10,228 nt of DNA from an uncultured Saprospiraceae bacterium (GTDB taxonomy: Bacteria > Bacteroidota > Bacteroidia > Chitinophagales > Saprospiraceae): positions 1 to 10,228 of the forward strand of contig CAJQNM010000233.1 of assembly GCA_905479665.1 (NCBI GenBank). The letters run 5' to 3'. A program made the position numbers and the translations under genes. This document shows, one piece after another, positions 1 to 7,327 of the stretch. Numbering within the stretch: the first letter of the stretch is position 1; each line of letters opens with the position of its first letter. The notes below the pieces were generated by a model. That model made no database searches and was not told the DNA's origin. It saw nothing but the letters and a program-made list of their open reading frames with translations.

Positions 1-672
1 ATTAATCTAGCACGTGGGGCTCGCATAGATTGTGCTCGGGGAGTGTTGGTGAATGAATATCTCCAAACCAGTGCAAAAAATGTGTATGCCATCGGTGAGA
101 TCGCTCAATACAATGATCACATGTATGGCATTACCGCTGCAGCAGAGCAACAAGCAGACCACCTTGCTCATTCCATGAATGGCGATCTAAGTACCATTTA
201 CAATGGATCAGTGCCCATGAACATCCTCAAGTTTCATGATTTTGATCTGTGCAGCATTGGCCAAATAAAATACCCTTCGGAAGATCCCAGCTACGATGAA
301 GTCATTTTTTCCGACCTGAAGAGGAAATATTACAAGAAGTGTATCGTGAAAGATGACCGCTTGGTTGGGGCTATATTAATTGGCGATAAGACAGAATTCG
401 CTGAGTTTAAAATGTTAATTGAAGATCAACTGGAGCTTTCTGAAAAAAGAGACGAGCTCCTGAGAAATCAAGTGGAGAAGGCACCTGTCTTGGGACCTAT
501 AATTTGCTCCTGCAATCAAGTAGGCGAAGGGAACTTACGTGACTATATTGAACAGGGGTGTCATGATTTCAACGAATTATGCAAAAAGAGTGGTGCCGGA
601 ATGGGTTGCGGAAGTTGTAAACCCGAAGTTCAAGAGTTTCTAGTGTCAAACCTGGCCGTCGCCACAATCTAG
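1..672 (+). CDS. FAD-dependent NAD(P)H oxidoreductase with C-terminal BFD-like [2Fe-2S] domain (NirB N-terminal-half type), 5' truncated
   Basis: The frame is open from the left edge, so the N-terminus and the main FAD/NAD(P)-binding folds lie outside; 223 codons remain. Codons 1-30 hold the last part of the pyridine nucleotide-disulphide oxidoreductase fold, including YAIGEIAQ, the FAD-contacting 'YAxGE' segment. Codons 70-150 match the reductase C-terminal domain seen in NirB and rubredoxin reductases. Codons 167-215 are a BFD-like domain with the four expected [2Fe-2S] ligands C169, C171, C203 and C206 (CSC and GMGCGSCK). The gene stops straight after this domain, so the siroheme half of a full NirB is absent. 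Family knowledge: such proteins pass electrons from NAD(P)H through FAD and the cluster to a partner reductase. The next gene starts 5 bp downstream and carries a rubredoxin domain, so the two are probably co-transcribed and may exchange electrons. The nitrate/nitrite role is inferred from family and neighbour. Confidence 0.85.
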   Translation: MNLARGARIDCARGVLVNEYLQTSAKNVYAIGEIAQYNDHMYGITAAAEQQADHLAHSMNGDLSTIYNGSVPMNILKFHDFDLCSIGQIKYPSEDPSYDEVIFSDLKRKYYKKCIVKDDRLVGAILIGDKTEFAEFKMLIEDQLELSEKRDELLRNQVEKAPVLGPIICSCNQVGEGNLRDYIEQGCHDFNELCKKSGAGMGCGSCKPEVQEFLVSNLAVATI

Positions 673-677
673 GTATC

Positions 678-2090
678 ATGCAAGAAGATCTAGATCGCGT
701 ATTGGTGAGGGGCGGGGTTTTGTCACCCAGCGAGCTAAAGCAAGTCGTATTGGAGGGCTATCAGCGCTCCCTTTCTGGTTTTCACATCGGTTCACGTCAG
801 GATATAATTTTCCCCGCAAATAAAAAATGCATTCATCAGGAATCGGGGTTCGATCATCTGGTCACCGATCGAAAATTTATGAATATCGTAAGTTCTTATG
901 TTTCAAGCGATATTCTTCCGTCGACCTCCTGGTTGACTGGAGCCACGTACTTAAATATTCTCGAACAGTTTCGTGAGCCGGTAACGATGAGTGTCAATAT
1001 CACCGATCCCAGGCAGTGTTTGGTGCCGCTATTCACAGGTCAACTCAACTTTGTGGCGGCCGAAGAGGAGGATTACTGGTATCTCTTTGTTCATCTACCC
1101 AGCAAGAATGATTTAGAGTGCTTTCCAGTGTTGATTTTCACCTGGGACCTTGCAAGTATTGTCGGACTCACCCAAACTGTGATCGATGACGTGTCCGATG
1201 TGCACGAGCTTTTTGATGAAGTGATGGGAGAGTTGGAGGCTAATCATCGAACGATAAAGAAACCGCTGACGATCAATCAACAAGTATTTCCCTACTACGA
1301 AGGCATGAACAAGATGGGAGCTGATCACTATTGGTTGGGATTGTATTGGCGTAACAATTACTATAATCTTGATTTTATTGATGATCTCTGCAATTTGTGC
1401 CTCGAGTCAAGTATAGGTAAGGTCTGTTTAACTCCTTGGAAATCTCTGATTGTCAAAGGCATCCCAAAAAGTGAAAAACTAATTTGGGAAAAGTTGCTGG
1501 GAAGTTTTGGCATTAATGTGCGCCATTCTTCTCTTGAACTGAATTGGGACTTACCAGTAGCTGATACAGAAGCACTTGAATTGAAGCGGTTTATTGTTAG
1601 AGAATTTGATCAACGGGATATCAGTACCTACGGACTTACTTTTGGTATTCGTGATCCCGGCCAAAATAAATTTACGTCCATTGTTATCGAACGCAATAAG
1701 TTGTTGGATCAATCATCGAAGTCTCAGGATCAGTCCTATAATATTAAATACGCTAAACAGTTTAACCCCGACACTAGAAGGTACCACGTTTACGCTCGTG
1801 ACATCGACCAAAGCGAGCTGCCTTTGCTGCTCATGGAACTGAGTAGGACCTATTACAAACAAATGGGAGAAGAGCAGAAAATTGAAATCGAGGATCCTCA
1901 GCTCCTTACTAATACCGATGAGGTCCGGCTGGAGCAGTATCAGTGTCCTAGCTGCCTCAATGTATACGATAGCAGATTTGGTGACGCTTTAAATGACGTA
2001 CCGGCTGGTGTTCCTTTCGAGCAGCTTCCTCATTCATATGTCTGTTCAGTCTGCGAAACCTTGAAGGCGAACTTTGTGGTTGTGCAGTGA
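678..2090 (+). CDS. Rubredoxin-domain protein with nitrite/sulfite-reductase-like half-domains
   Basis: A 470-residue protein whose last 50 residues are a rubredoxin. C423-x2-C426 and C456-x2-C459 have the 29-residue spacing normal for the Fe(Cys)4 site, with YQCPSC, the GD turn, the 'PAGVPFEQLP' stretch and CSVC all in place. The first 420 residues are not a standard rubredoxin partner. They contain two stretches resembling the ferredoxin-like half-domains of siroheme nitrite/sulfite reductases: one near residues 15-46 (HIGSRQDIIFP) and a clearer one near 230-290 (IGKVCLTPWKSLIVKGIP, from I246). I see no cysteine set for a 4Fe-4S/siroheme centre, so these are probably structural or docking modules. 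There is no signal peptide, so it should be cytoplasmic. The ATG lies 5 bp after the upstream FAD/[2Fe-2S] reductase gene, with little ribosome-binding sequence, suggesting translational coupling. Inferred role: electron carrier or scaffold between that reductase and an assimilatory nitrate or nitrite reductase. Confidence 0.82.
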   Translation: MQEDLDRVLVRGGVLSPSELKQVVLEGYQRSLSGFHIGSRQDIIFPANKKCIHQESGFDHLVTDRKFMNIVSSYVSSDILPSTSWLTGATYLNILEQFREPVTMSVNITDPRQCLVPLFTGQLNFVAAEEEDYWYLFVHLPSKNDLECFPVLIFTWDLASIVGLTQTVIDDVSDVHELFDEVMGELEANHRTIKKPLTINQQVFPYYEGMNKMGADHYWLGLYWRNNYYNLDFIDDLCNLCLESSIGKVCLTPWKSLIVKGIPKSEKLIWEKLLGSFGINVRHSSLELNWDLPVADTEALELKRFIVREFDQRDISTYGLTFGIRDPGQNKFTSIVIERNKLLDQSSKSQDQSYNIKYAKQFNPDTRRYHVYARDIDQSELPLLLMELSRTYYKQMGEEQKIEIEDPQLLTNTDEVRLEQYQCPSCLNVYDSRFGDALNDVPAGVPFEQLPHSYVCSVCETLKANFVVVQ

Positions 2091-2271
2091 GGGATTGATG
2101 AAAAATAAGTTGCTGTTTTGGACGCAGCTATTTTGGATTTAGACAGGGCACAAAAAGCTATAAGCTCAAAAGTACCAGAACCGAACAGTGGAACAGTATC
2201 ATCAGCCAACCTAAGTACATTCATTTATACGACGGACTCTATCAAGACCTCTGGAATTAACTCAAAATGAA
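2091..2271. other. Intergenic stretch between convergent genes, no clear gene
   Basis: This separates the end of the rubredoxin gene (+) from the end of the aldo/keto reductase gene (-). No good stem-loop with a T tract is seen. GAGGGA four bases before an ATG at 2098 opens only a 14-codon frame. Two other plus frames, roughly 2102-2260 and 2117-2271, are free of stops and read as reasonable protein, but neither has an ATG and both look equally good, so neither can be called. Confidence 0.4.
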
Positions 2272-3141
2272 TCACCCACGCTTACTTGCATCGGGAATTC
2301 GCTTCACCAGATCATGAAATTGACTCGCACTCTCTTGACCAATGGTAAAACAATCCATGAATTCTTGGGCGAGCGCAAATTGAAGGCATTTATCGATTTT
2401 GTCCGTCAATCTTCCCGCGCCAAAAACCTTCATTCCTATAATGCCTTTGCCCTTGGCCTTCATTGTTTGCAATACAGGTCGCACGGTTTCGACATCAGCA
2501 TCCATACTGACACCCATTGGATTAAAACGAGCAAGGTTAATTTTCACCCAATCAGTATCGGCTGCTGTTTTGAGCGCTCCCAGCGTATGGCAAGAAACGC
2601 CATGGCTGCGCACAATACCGTCTTCACGGGCTTTTGCCAAAACATTCATGGCTCCTCTTTTGATCTTAGGCCAGTCATCTTTGGTCATGCAGTGAAGTAG
2701 GATAATATCAATGTAGTCCGTGCCGAGTTCGCTCCTAAAGCGATCCAAGTCGGCTTTCATTTCTTTTTCAGTAGTTGCGTGGGTTTTACTTAAAACGACT
2801 ACTTTTTCGCGGTCCACATATTTTAGCCCTTCTCTTAGGTGAGGATGTGTGCCGTACTGGTCAGCAGATTCCCAGAAATTCACACCATTGTCGTAGGCAC
2901 GGTACAGCAGGTCCCCCAGTCCTTTGAGGCCTAATTTCCGGCTCTGGTTGGAACTTCCACCTACTCCATGCGTTCCGGTGCCCATGGCAAGCCGGGATAC
3001 TTCGATGCCGGAATCACCAAGCGTAACTCGATCATCAGCAAAGCAGCGTTCTTTGCTGATAAGGCGCTCGTAAGGAAAATCATACATCGAAACAGCACCT
3101 ACAGCCGCCATCGAGTGAGCCAGAAATTTTCTTCTTTTCAT
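2272..3141 (-). CDS. Tat-exported aldo/keto reductase
   Basis: A 289-residue protein. It opens with a twin-arginine signal (RR at 3-4 followed by KFL, then a hydrophobic AAVGAVSM stretch), so it is probably exported folded with its cofactor to the periplasm. The mature part is an AKR TIM barrel: VTLGDSGIEVSRLAMGTGT is the usual first strand, and of the NAD(P)H reductase tetrad Y96 (in SADQYG), K119 (VVVLSKTH) and H150 (DIILLH) are present. The aspartate normally four residues before the 'AxxYG' tyrosine region is a glutamate here (E91 in FWESADQYG). A late IGQESASQF segment fits the cofactor-binding end. Substrate unknown; exported AKRs of this kind are common in Bacteroidota and Planctomycetota. 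The ATG at 3141 is set by the Tat signal; only a weak TAGG lies before it. It stands alone, convergent with the rubredoxin gene and divergent from the PD40 gene. Confidence 0.87.
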   Translation of the reverse strand: MKRRKFLAHSMAAVGAVSMYDFPYERLISKERCFADDRVTLGDSGIEVSRLAMGTGTHGVGGSSNQSRKLGLKGLGDLLYRAYDNGVNFWESADQYGTHPHLREGLKYVDREKVVVLSKTHATTEKEMKADLDRFRSELGTDYIDIILLHCMTKDDWPKIKRGAMNVLAKAREDGIVRSHGVSCHTLGALKTAADTDWVKINLARFNPMGVSMDADVETVRPVLQTMKAKGKGIIGMKVFGAGRLTDKIDKCLQFALAQEFMDCFTIGQESASQFHDLVKRIPDASKRG

Positions 3142-3153
3142 CCTAAGGAATAT

Positions 3154-3170
3154 CTAATTACTCTAATTAC
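3154..3170. repeat. 8-bp direct repeat upstream of the aldo/keto reductase gene
   Basis: CTAATTAC occurs twice with one base between the copies, 13-29 bases ahead of the aldo/keto reductase start codon. It lies in the short region between divergent genes, so it could be part of an operator or the 5' leader. It is AT-rich and short, so chance is quite possible. Confidence 0.3.
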
Positions 3171-3201
3171 CTGAAGTTATGATCTTTGGAGGGATTTATC
3201 A

Positions 3202-3297
3202 ATGGCAGGGTTGCGCAGGACATTAGACACAAACCAATTATGGCGGATTATCAGTAGAATTGCAAGGTTCAATGTACTTTCTGCGTTGATCCAATAG
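3202..3297 (+). CDS. Possible 31-residue leader ORF upstream of the PD40 gene
   Basis: An ATG eight bases after a strong GGAGGG (3188-3193), one of the few good Shine-Dalgarno sequences in the window, opens 31 codons ending in TAG. The peptide starts MAGLRRTLDTNQLW and is basic. Its frame is the same as that of the PD40 gene, whose GTG start is 12 bases beyond the TAG. The PD40 product has its own signal peptide at that GTG, so a longer fused protein is not needed. It could be a translated leader coupling translation to the next gene, or chance. No homologue is recognised. Confidence 0.25.
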   Translation: MAGLRRTLDTNQLWRIISRIARFNVLSALIQ

Positions 3298-3309
3298 ACA
3301 ACGACTGTT

Positions 3310-4215
3310 GTGTCACTTATTAATAAACTCATCGTGCTGGTGGTTTTCCTGACCACACCTACTCTGCTTACCGGGCAGGCTATCAAATGGAAAGAAACTT
3401 GCCTTACAACATCAGAGTTTGATAATCGGTATGCTTCTTATTCCCCTGATGGGAAGTGGATCGTATTCGAGACTAACCGTGATGCGAATTGGGAAATATA
3501 TGTCATGGACAGTCAAGGAAAGAACCTGAGGCGTCTGACCAAGGATAAAGCGGATGATCGCAGACCAAGTTGGCACCCTAATGGAAGAAAAATTTTATTT
3601 GAATCCAATCGAGATAGCGCATATGCAATCTACGAGATGCGGATTCGTAGTTTGAAGGTGAAAAAAATGGTCGATGCGCCGGTTGGTGCGCAACTGGTAT
3701 TTGCCTCTTACGGTCCCCAAGGGCAAGGCATCGGAGCCGCTTTGAAAATTTCGGATGAAGAGAGCAACATCGTGATGTATCGCACTAAATATCCCCAACT
3801 AGAAACCTTAATCAAGAACGGCAAACGAAATACGTACCCCAGGTTCTCACCAAATGGGGATGAGGTTCTTTATTTCTCACGCCAGGACACGGAAAATGTG
3901 GACGATGAGATCTATGTGTTCAATATGAAGACAAAACAAAATAGACGCCTTACACATTGGCCGACACATAATTTCTGTCCGGCTTGGTCCGCCGATGGCA
4001 CTCAGGTAGTCTATGTAACGTCTATGGAAGAAGTCCGGCCGGAGCTCTACATCATGGATGACACGGGTGGAAATCCGACGAGGATTACTTACAATAAAGA
4101 TGGCGACACACTTCCCAATTGGCACCCAAGTGAGGAGAAGATTTTATTCACGGGGTATCGTGGAGGCAGTTTTCAAATTTGTGAATTATATATACACGAG
4201 CGACCATCGAAATAG
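3310..4215 (+). CDS. Secreted PD40 (WD40-like, TolB-type) beta-propeller protein
   Basis: A 301-residue protein with an N-terminal Sec signal (hydrophobic core about residues 6-20, probable cleavage near TGQA at 21-24). The mature part consists of PD40 repeats of the form 'xxSPDGxxIxFxSxR': YASYSPDGKWIVF (41-53), RPSWHPNGRKILF (85-97), a weak FASYGPQGQGIGA (131-143), YPRFSPNGDEVLY (176-188), CPAWSADGTQVVY (223-235) and LPNWHPSEEKILF (268-280). Each is followed by a strand such as WEIYVMD or PELYIMD. Six repeats fit one six-bladed propeller like the TolB C-terminal domain, but no TolB N-terminal domain is present. The start is taken as GTG 3310 because an in-frame TAG lies just before it and the signal peptide begins there; no ATG is available. 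Function is probably binding or scaffolding in the periplasm or outside the cell; no catalytic residues are visible. Confidence 0.85.
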   Translation: MSLINKLIVLVVFLTTPTLLTGQAIKWKETCLTTSEFDNRYASYSPDGKWIVFETNRDANWEIYVMDSQGKNLRRLTKDKADDRRPSWHPNGRKILFESNRDSAYAIYEMRIRSLKVKKMVDAPVGAQLVFASYGPQGQGIGAALKISDEESNIVMYRTKYPQLETLIKNGKRNTYPRFSPNGDEVLYFSRQDTENVDDEIYVFNMKTKQNRRLTHWPTHNFCPAWSADGTQVVYVTSMEEVRPELYIMDDTGGNPTRITYNKDGDTLPNWHPSEEKILFTGYRGGSFQICELYIHERPSK

Positions 4216-4216
4216 C

Positions 4217-4260
4217 CTACATACTACATACTATACTACAAAACTACACCTCGTAGTATA
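4217..4260. repeat. Short CTACATA tandem repeat and hairpin between convergent genes
   Basis: After the PD40 stop codon there are two tandem CTACATA copies (4217-4230) followed by partial copies. Then comes a perfect 8-bp inverted repeat, TATACTAC (4232-4239) and GTAGTATA (4253-4260), around a 13-base loop. It could form a hairpin in transcripts from either side, as expected between convergent genes. There is no T tract, so terminator function is uncertain. On the minus strand it overlaps the last codons of the interrupted holin-family gene. Confidence 0.4.
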
Positions 4261-4565
4261 CTGCCGGCAATGCTCACGATGGCAGCGAGGCCTAAAGCCC
4301 ACCAAAAATTCTTGACCTGAAAACCCTTGAGAAACTAGTCGGCCACCTGAATGAGAATGGCATTGAGCAACCAGCTGAAGATGCCGAAACCCAAAAGACC
4401 GAGGGTGATGACCTTGAGAAATGTGCCCAAGGTCACGTTGAGCAGAGCAACCACAATCGCTACAATAACGCATTGCCAAAAGTTCTTTATTTGAACACCG
4501 TTCAATAGCGCTCCTCCCAAGTAGAAGGCTACTGCAGCCACTAGAATGTGTAAGATGATATCCAT
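4236..4565 (-). pseudogene. Phage-holin-family (four-TM) membrane protein interrupted by an in-frame TAG
   Basis: From the ATG at 4565 the frame gives 76 codons, then TAG at 4335-4337, then 32 more codons in the same frame to a TAG at 4236-4238. The whole matches the small Phage_holin_4_2-type integral membrane family (about 110 residues, four helices in two similar hairpins). The first hairpin contains GVQIKNFWQCVIVAIVVALLN and the second, after the stop, FLKGFQVKNFWWALGLAAIV. The repeated 'G(F)Q(I/V)KNFW' motif on both sides of the stop shows that the second part belongs to the same gene. The expected residue at the stop is probably tyrosine (TAT/TAC to TAG is one change). Such proteins are common chromosomal genes of unknown role, not necessarily phage-derived. 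A GTG at 4613 would add 16 non-hydrophobic residues and is less likely. Without readthrough the product would lose its fourth helix. Confidence 0.72.
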
Positions 4566-4613
4566 AACGTTTTCTACATCAAACGAAAAGACTTGGTGAG
4601 GGTTCGATCTCAC

Positions 4614-4867
4614 TTGGCTTTTCTATCTAACCTCTTATTGTATCGACTAAGTGGGCCCCTCTCTGTTGACCATAAAGGCGGCCATAGGTTTCTCAAATAG
4701 CTCCTGAATCTGAGCTGCACAATTTGATTCACATTGACTTCACTGTTCTTTCCCATCACCTGGTCAATTTTCATGGACACAGAATTACGCTGAATCACAT
4801 GAACTTCACTGCTGTTTGGGTGTGTCTAACGGATGTCTGACGGAAGGCAGGTGTGTGGATTCTTCCG
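4614..4867 (-). other. Spacer with a possible frameshifted small-gene remnant
   Basis: Between the TonB-type receptor and the holin-family gene. A minus frame from 4798 begins MIQRNSVSMKIDQVMGK and reads sensibly to about VNVNQIVQ. It then becomes rich in Arg and Trp (LRFRSYLRNLWPPLW), as expected when a frame has been lost. A neighbouring frame from the same point reads AAQIQELFEKPMAAFMVN, ending in a TAG. Joining them needs one inserted base. No family is recognised, and the protein would be only about 50-60 residues. I regard a decayed small gene as possible but unproven. Confidence 0.25.
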
Positions 4868-7327
4868 CTATATCCGTTGCCTCTCATCTTCCGATGCAGT
4901 GGTCCTGGATCGCTGACCCTTGAGTTTTTGATTTCCAAATTTTAGTGAATACGTCAGCATGTACGTCCGCACTCCAAAATTGTGATCGCCCCAAGACTGG
5001 ATATCCTGAACCTTGTCATGATACGACCAGCGGTGCCAGGCGGCCGTACGCAATACATCACTAATACCCAGCGTAATGTGTTGATTCGCACCAAACTGCT
5101 TCTGCACGCCAAGATTCAAAGCGGCGATGCTCTGCATGATTTGATCACCATGTACGTAGGGGGAAATATAGTTGCCAGAGAAGTCAGCCGAAAAAGTCTT
5201 ACTCAAACGAATTTCATGGCTCATTTGGATCATGATATTCCCCTTGCTGAGTCTAAAAGGGAAAGGTCGAACACTTAAATCCTTCAACGTTCGGTATTGT
5301 CCGATGAGGGTAACATTCGCATTCCAATCCCGGCCAATGTGCAATGGAAAACTGGAGGAAAAGCTCCAAATACTTAATCGATCAAAATTAACCGGCCGTG
5401 AAAACTGAGTGTGTTGTTCTTTGATTACCGTATTATGCCAACTTATAAAATTTTGCTCGTTGCTATATTCGAGAGAAAAAAGCAGAGCATTGTACTGATA
5501 GCTCAATTTTCCGAGATGACTAAATGAAGGCCGCAACAATGGGTCTCCACCCGTGACCAGTGAGCTGGGTGATGAGAAAATAAAAAATGAACTGAGCTGG
5601 CTGAACTTTGGTCGGGTCACACGTCTGCTATAGCTGACATTTATACTACGCGTGCTGTCTATCGAATAATTGTAATGCAGGATGGGGAAAAAATTACCAT
5701 TCTTACGGGATTGATTTTGTTCGTCATTGGTACTGACAATGTCAAACTGATAAAATTCATATCTCAGGCCCAGTTCCAGTTTGCTGCGAGCTGATAAATC
5801 TTTTTTAAATGTCGCGTAGCTGGCCAAGATTTGCTCGTCAAAATCATCTACTGTCGAAAATAAATCGTTTCTGGTCCACTCTCCATCAACTCTATTAAGT
5901 ACCGTGGCATTATTTCGCATGTTACTGCGCGTATATTTTCCGCCAAACTCAAGTTGCAAATCCAGCGGAAGGTGAGAGAGGTAGTCTGACCTTATCGTAA
6001 ATAGTGATAATGGAGCATCCCGCTGCACTTCAATCCCTTGCAGCTCGCCAGCCTCCGGTTGGGTGTTGGTAAACTCGCCCGGGCTCTGAAAAATATATTT
6101 TGCAAAATCAATGTCGAAAGTCAATTGGTCACTATCCCGTATTTTCTTCTCAATATTGAAGTTTATGTAGTAGTTATCAGTCAGGGATGTGGGTCGAATA
6201 TCATACACTTGACGACTCGTCAATTCATCCTTGATATATTGGTTGGTCACACTCCTGGACTCAAACTCCCAAAACCAGTCGGTAAAACCTCCCCGTACAC
6301 CGAGGGTGGTCTTTGGTAAGAATATATCCAATCCCAAATTTCCAGCTGCTGATCGTTGTTCATTTCGTTGTATACTATTAATTGTTAGAGCTTCATACCA
6401 ATTTTCTTCAAATAAATAGCGCCGATTTTCATTCCAAAATCCCCGATCACTCTTACTGGACATGCCATTAATGTCACCGTACAAATTGTAACGGATACCA
6501 CGCAAATTAAACAGGAAATTACCACCATACTTTGGCCCCCAACCGTAGCCAGCATTAACATCGGCTGCACCACTAAAGCCCTTATTCTCATTTCTTTTCA
6601 AGACAATGTGAATAATGCCGCCAGTGCCTTCGGAATCGTATTTGGCCGAAGGTTGGTGGATGATTTCGATGCGATCAATCTGATCAGCACTGATCGATTC
6701 GAGCTGGCTGAGGAGCAGATCACCCGATCCACGGATCATGCGCCCGTTGATCATCAATTGCGTACCGGATCTTCCCGTAATCGAGATTTCCTTGGTACGA
6801 TCATTGATCAAGACACCGGGAGCCCGGCCTAACGCTTGGCGAGCAGATTGCCCGGTTGTCGATAGGCTGGCGCTCAGGTTTACAATCAGCCGATCAGGCT
6901 TTTGCTCGAGCAGCGGCTTCCTTGAGGTCACGGTAACTTCTTCTAAGACCGTCGATGCAGATTGAAGGATGATCGTCAAGGGCCCGGTCTCTGCGGATAG
7001 TGGGATGGTCTTTTGCTCGAAGCCCAAGAAGTCTACGCGCAGAAACGCACCCTCCCCCACCTGGGCCTGCATTTGGAAATGGCCGTTTACTTCGGTTACC
7101 GTGGCAGTCGTCATCGTGGAGTCGCGGTTGTACAATACCACCGTTGCAAATTCGATGGGTTGGTTTTCTACATCAGTCACCATACCAATGACGCTGACGT
7201 CGATCGTCCGCACAATTGCTTTATTTGATTGCGCATTGTTTTGGCCCAAAGCAGTTGCAAGGCCGAGGCAGCAAATGGCCTCAAACAGAAGCACTATTCG
7301 TGCAAAATTGTTTCTGTGCGTTCTCAT
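4868..7327 (-). CDS. TonB-dependent-receptor-like outer-membrane beta-barrel protein with carboxypeptidase-regulatory-like domain
   Basis: An intact 819-residue protein. Residues 1-29 are a Sec signal with a hydrophobic core (IVLLFEAICCLGLATALG). About 45-125 is a carboxypeptidase regulatory-like beta-sandwich (VIGMVTDVENQPIEFATVVL, then DFLGFE). About 130-245 is the plug: LEEVTVTSRKPLLEQKPDRL, ARQALGRAPGVLIND, and IDRIEIIHQPSAKYDSEGTG followed by GIIHIVLK. The remainder is an outer-membrane barrel of the 'outer membrane beta-barrel protein family' (OMP_b-brl_3) type, rich in alternating aromatic strands. It ends in a basic/acidic tail (GQRSRTTASEDERQRI) frequent in this family. No SusD-like partner lies next to it, so a polysaccharide-utilisation role is not supported. 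These proteins take up or bind unknown ligands and are often linked to metal or envelope stress. The start at 7327 is chosen by the signal peptide. Its right neighbour is on the other strand, so it is probably monocistronic. Confidence 0.9.
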   Translation of the reverse strand: MRTHRNNFARIVLLFEAICCLGLATALGQNNAQSNKAIVRTIDVSVIGMVTDVENQPIEFATVVLYNRDSTMTTATVTEVNGHFQMQAQVGEGAFLRVDFLGFEQKTIPLSAETGPLTIILQSASTVLEEVTVTSRKPLLEQKPDRLIVNLSASLSTTGQSARQALGRAPGVLINDRTKEISITGRSGTQLMINGRMIRGSGDLLLSQLESISADQIDRIEIIHQPSAKYDSEGTGGIIHIVLKRNENKGFSGAADVNAGYGWGPKYGGNFLFNLRGIRYNLYGDINGMSSKSDRGFWNENRRYLFEENWYEALTINSIQRNEQRSAAGNLGLDIFLPKTTLGVRGGFTDWFWEFESRSVTNQYIKDELTSRQVYDIRPTSLTDNYYINFNIEKKIRDSDQLTFDIDFAKYIFQSPGEFTNTQPEAGELQGIEVQRDAPLSLFTIRSDYLSHLPLDLQLEFGGKYTRSNMRNNATVLNRVDGEWTRNDLFSTVDDFDEQILASYATFKKDLSARSKLELGLRYEFYQFDIVSTNDEQNQSRKNGNFFPILHYNYSIDSTRSINVSYSRRVTRPKFSQLSSFFIFSSPSSLVTGGDPLLRPSFSHLGKLSYQYNALLFSLEYSNEQNFISWHNTVIKEQHTQFSRPVNFDRLSIWSFSSSFPLHIGRDWNANVTLIGQYRTLKDLSVRPFPFRLSKGNIMIQMSHEIRLSKTFSADFSGNYISPYVHGDQIMQSIAALNLGVQKQFGANQHITLGISDVLRTAAWHRWSYHDKVQDIQSWGDHNFGVRTYMLTYSLKFGNQKLKGQRSRTTASEDERQRI

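Noticed and set aside
2102..2271. Two overlapping plus-strand frames without stops, one ending in YIHLYDGLYQDLWN, the other in TTDSIKTSGINSK
   Set aside because: Both read as plausible protein, so plausibility alone cannot discriminate. Neither has an ATG, and the one good ribosome-binding site leads to a 14-codon frame. A frameshifted remnant is possible but unsupported.
4231..4479. An 82-residue minus-strand frame rich in His, Gly and Ser overlapping the holin-family gene
   Set aside because: It overlaps, in another frame, a sequence with clear membrane-protein character and family motifs, and shows no recognisable features of its own.
4335..4613. Prophage or lysis cassette suggested by the holin-family name
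   Set aside because: Members of this family are ordinary chromosomal membrane proteins in many Bacteroidota. No endolysin, structural phage gene, integrase or attachment repeat is present.
4610..4798. Complete 62-residue minus ORF whose TGA overlaps a GTG start at 4613, suggesting translational coupling to the holin-family gene
   Set aside because: The second half looks like out-of-frame translation and the extra 16 residues before the holin-family ATG are not typical. The overlap is probably chance.
4868..7327. SusC of a polysaccharide-utilisation locus
   Set aside because: The length (819 residues) and tail fit the shorter outer-membrane beta-barrel family, and there is no SusD-like gene beside it. 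The glycoside-hydrolase-like gene is separated from it and not in an evident operon.
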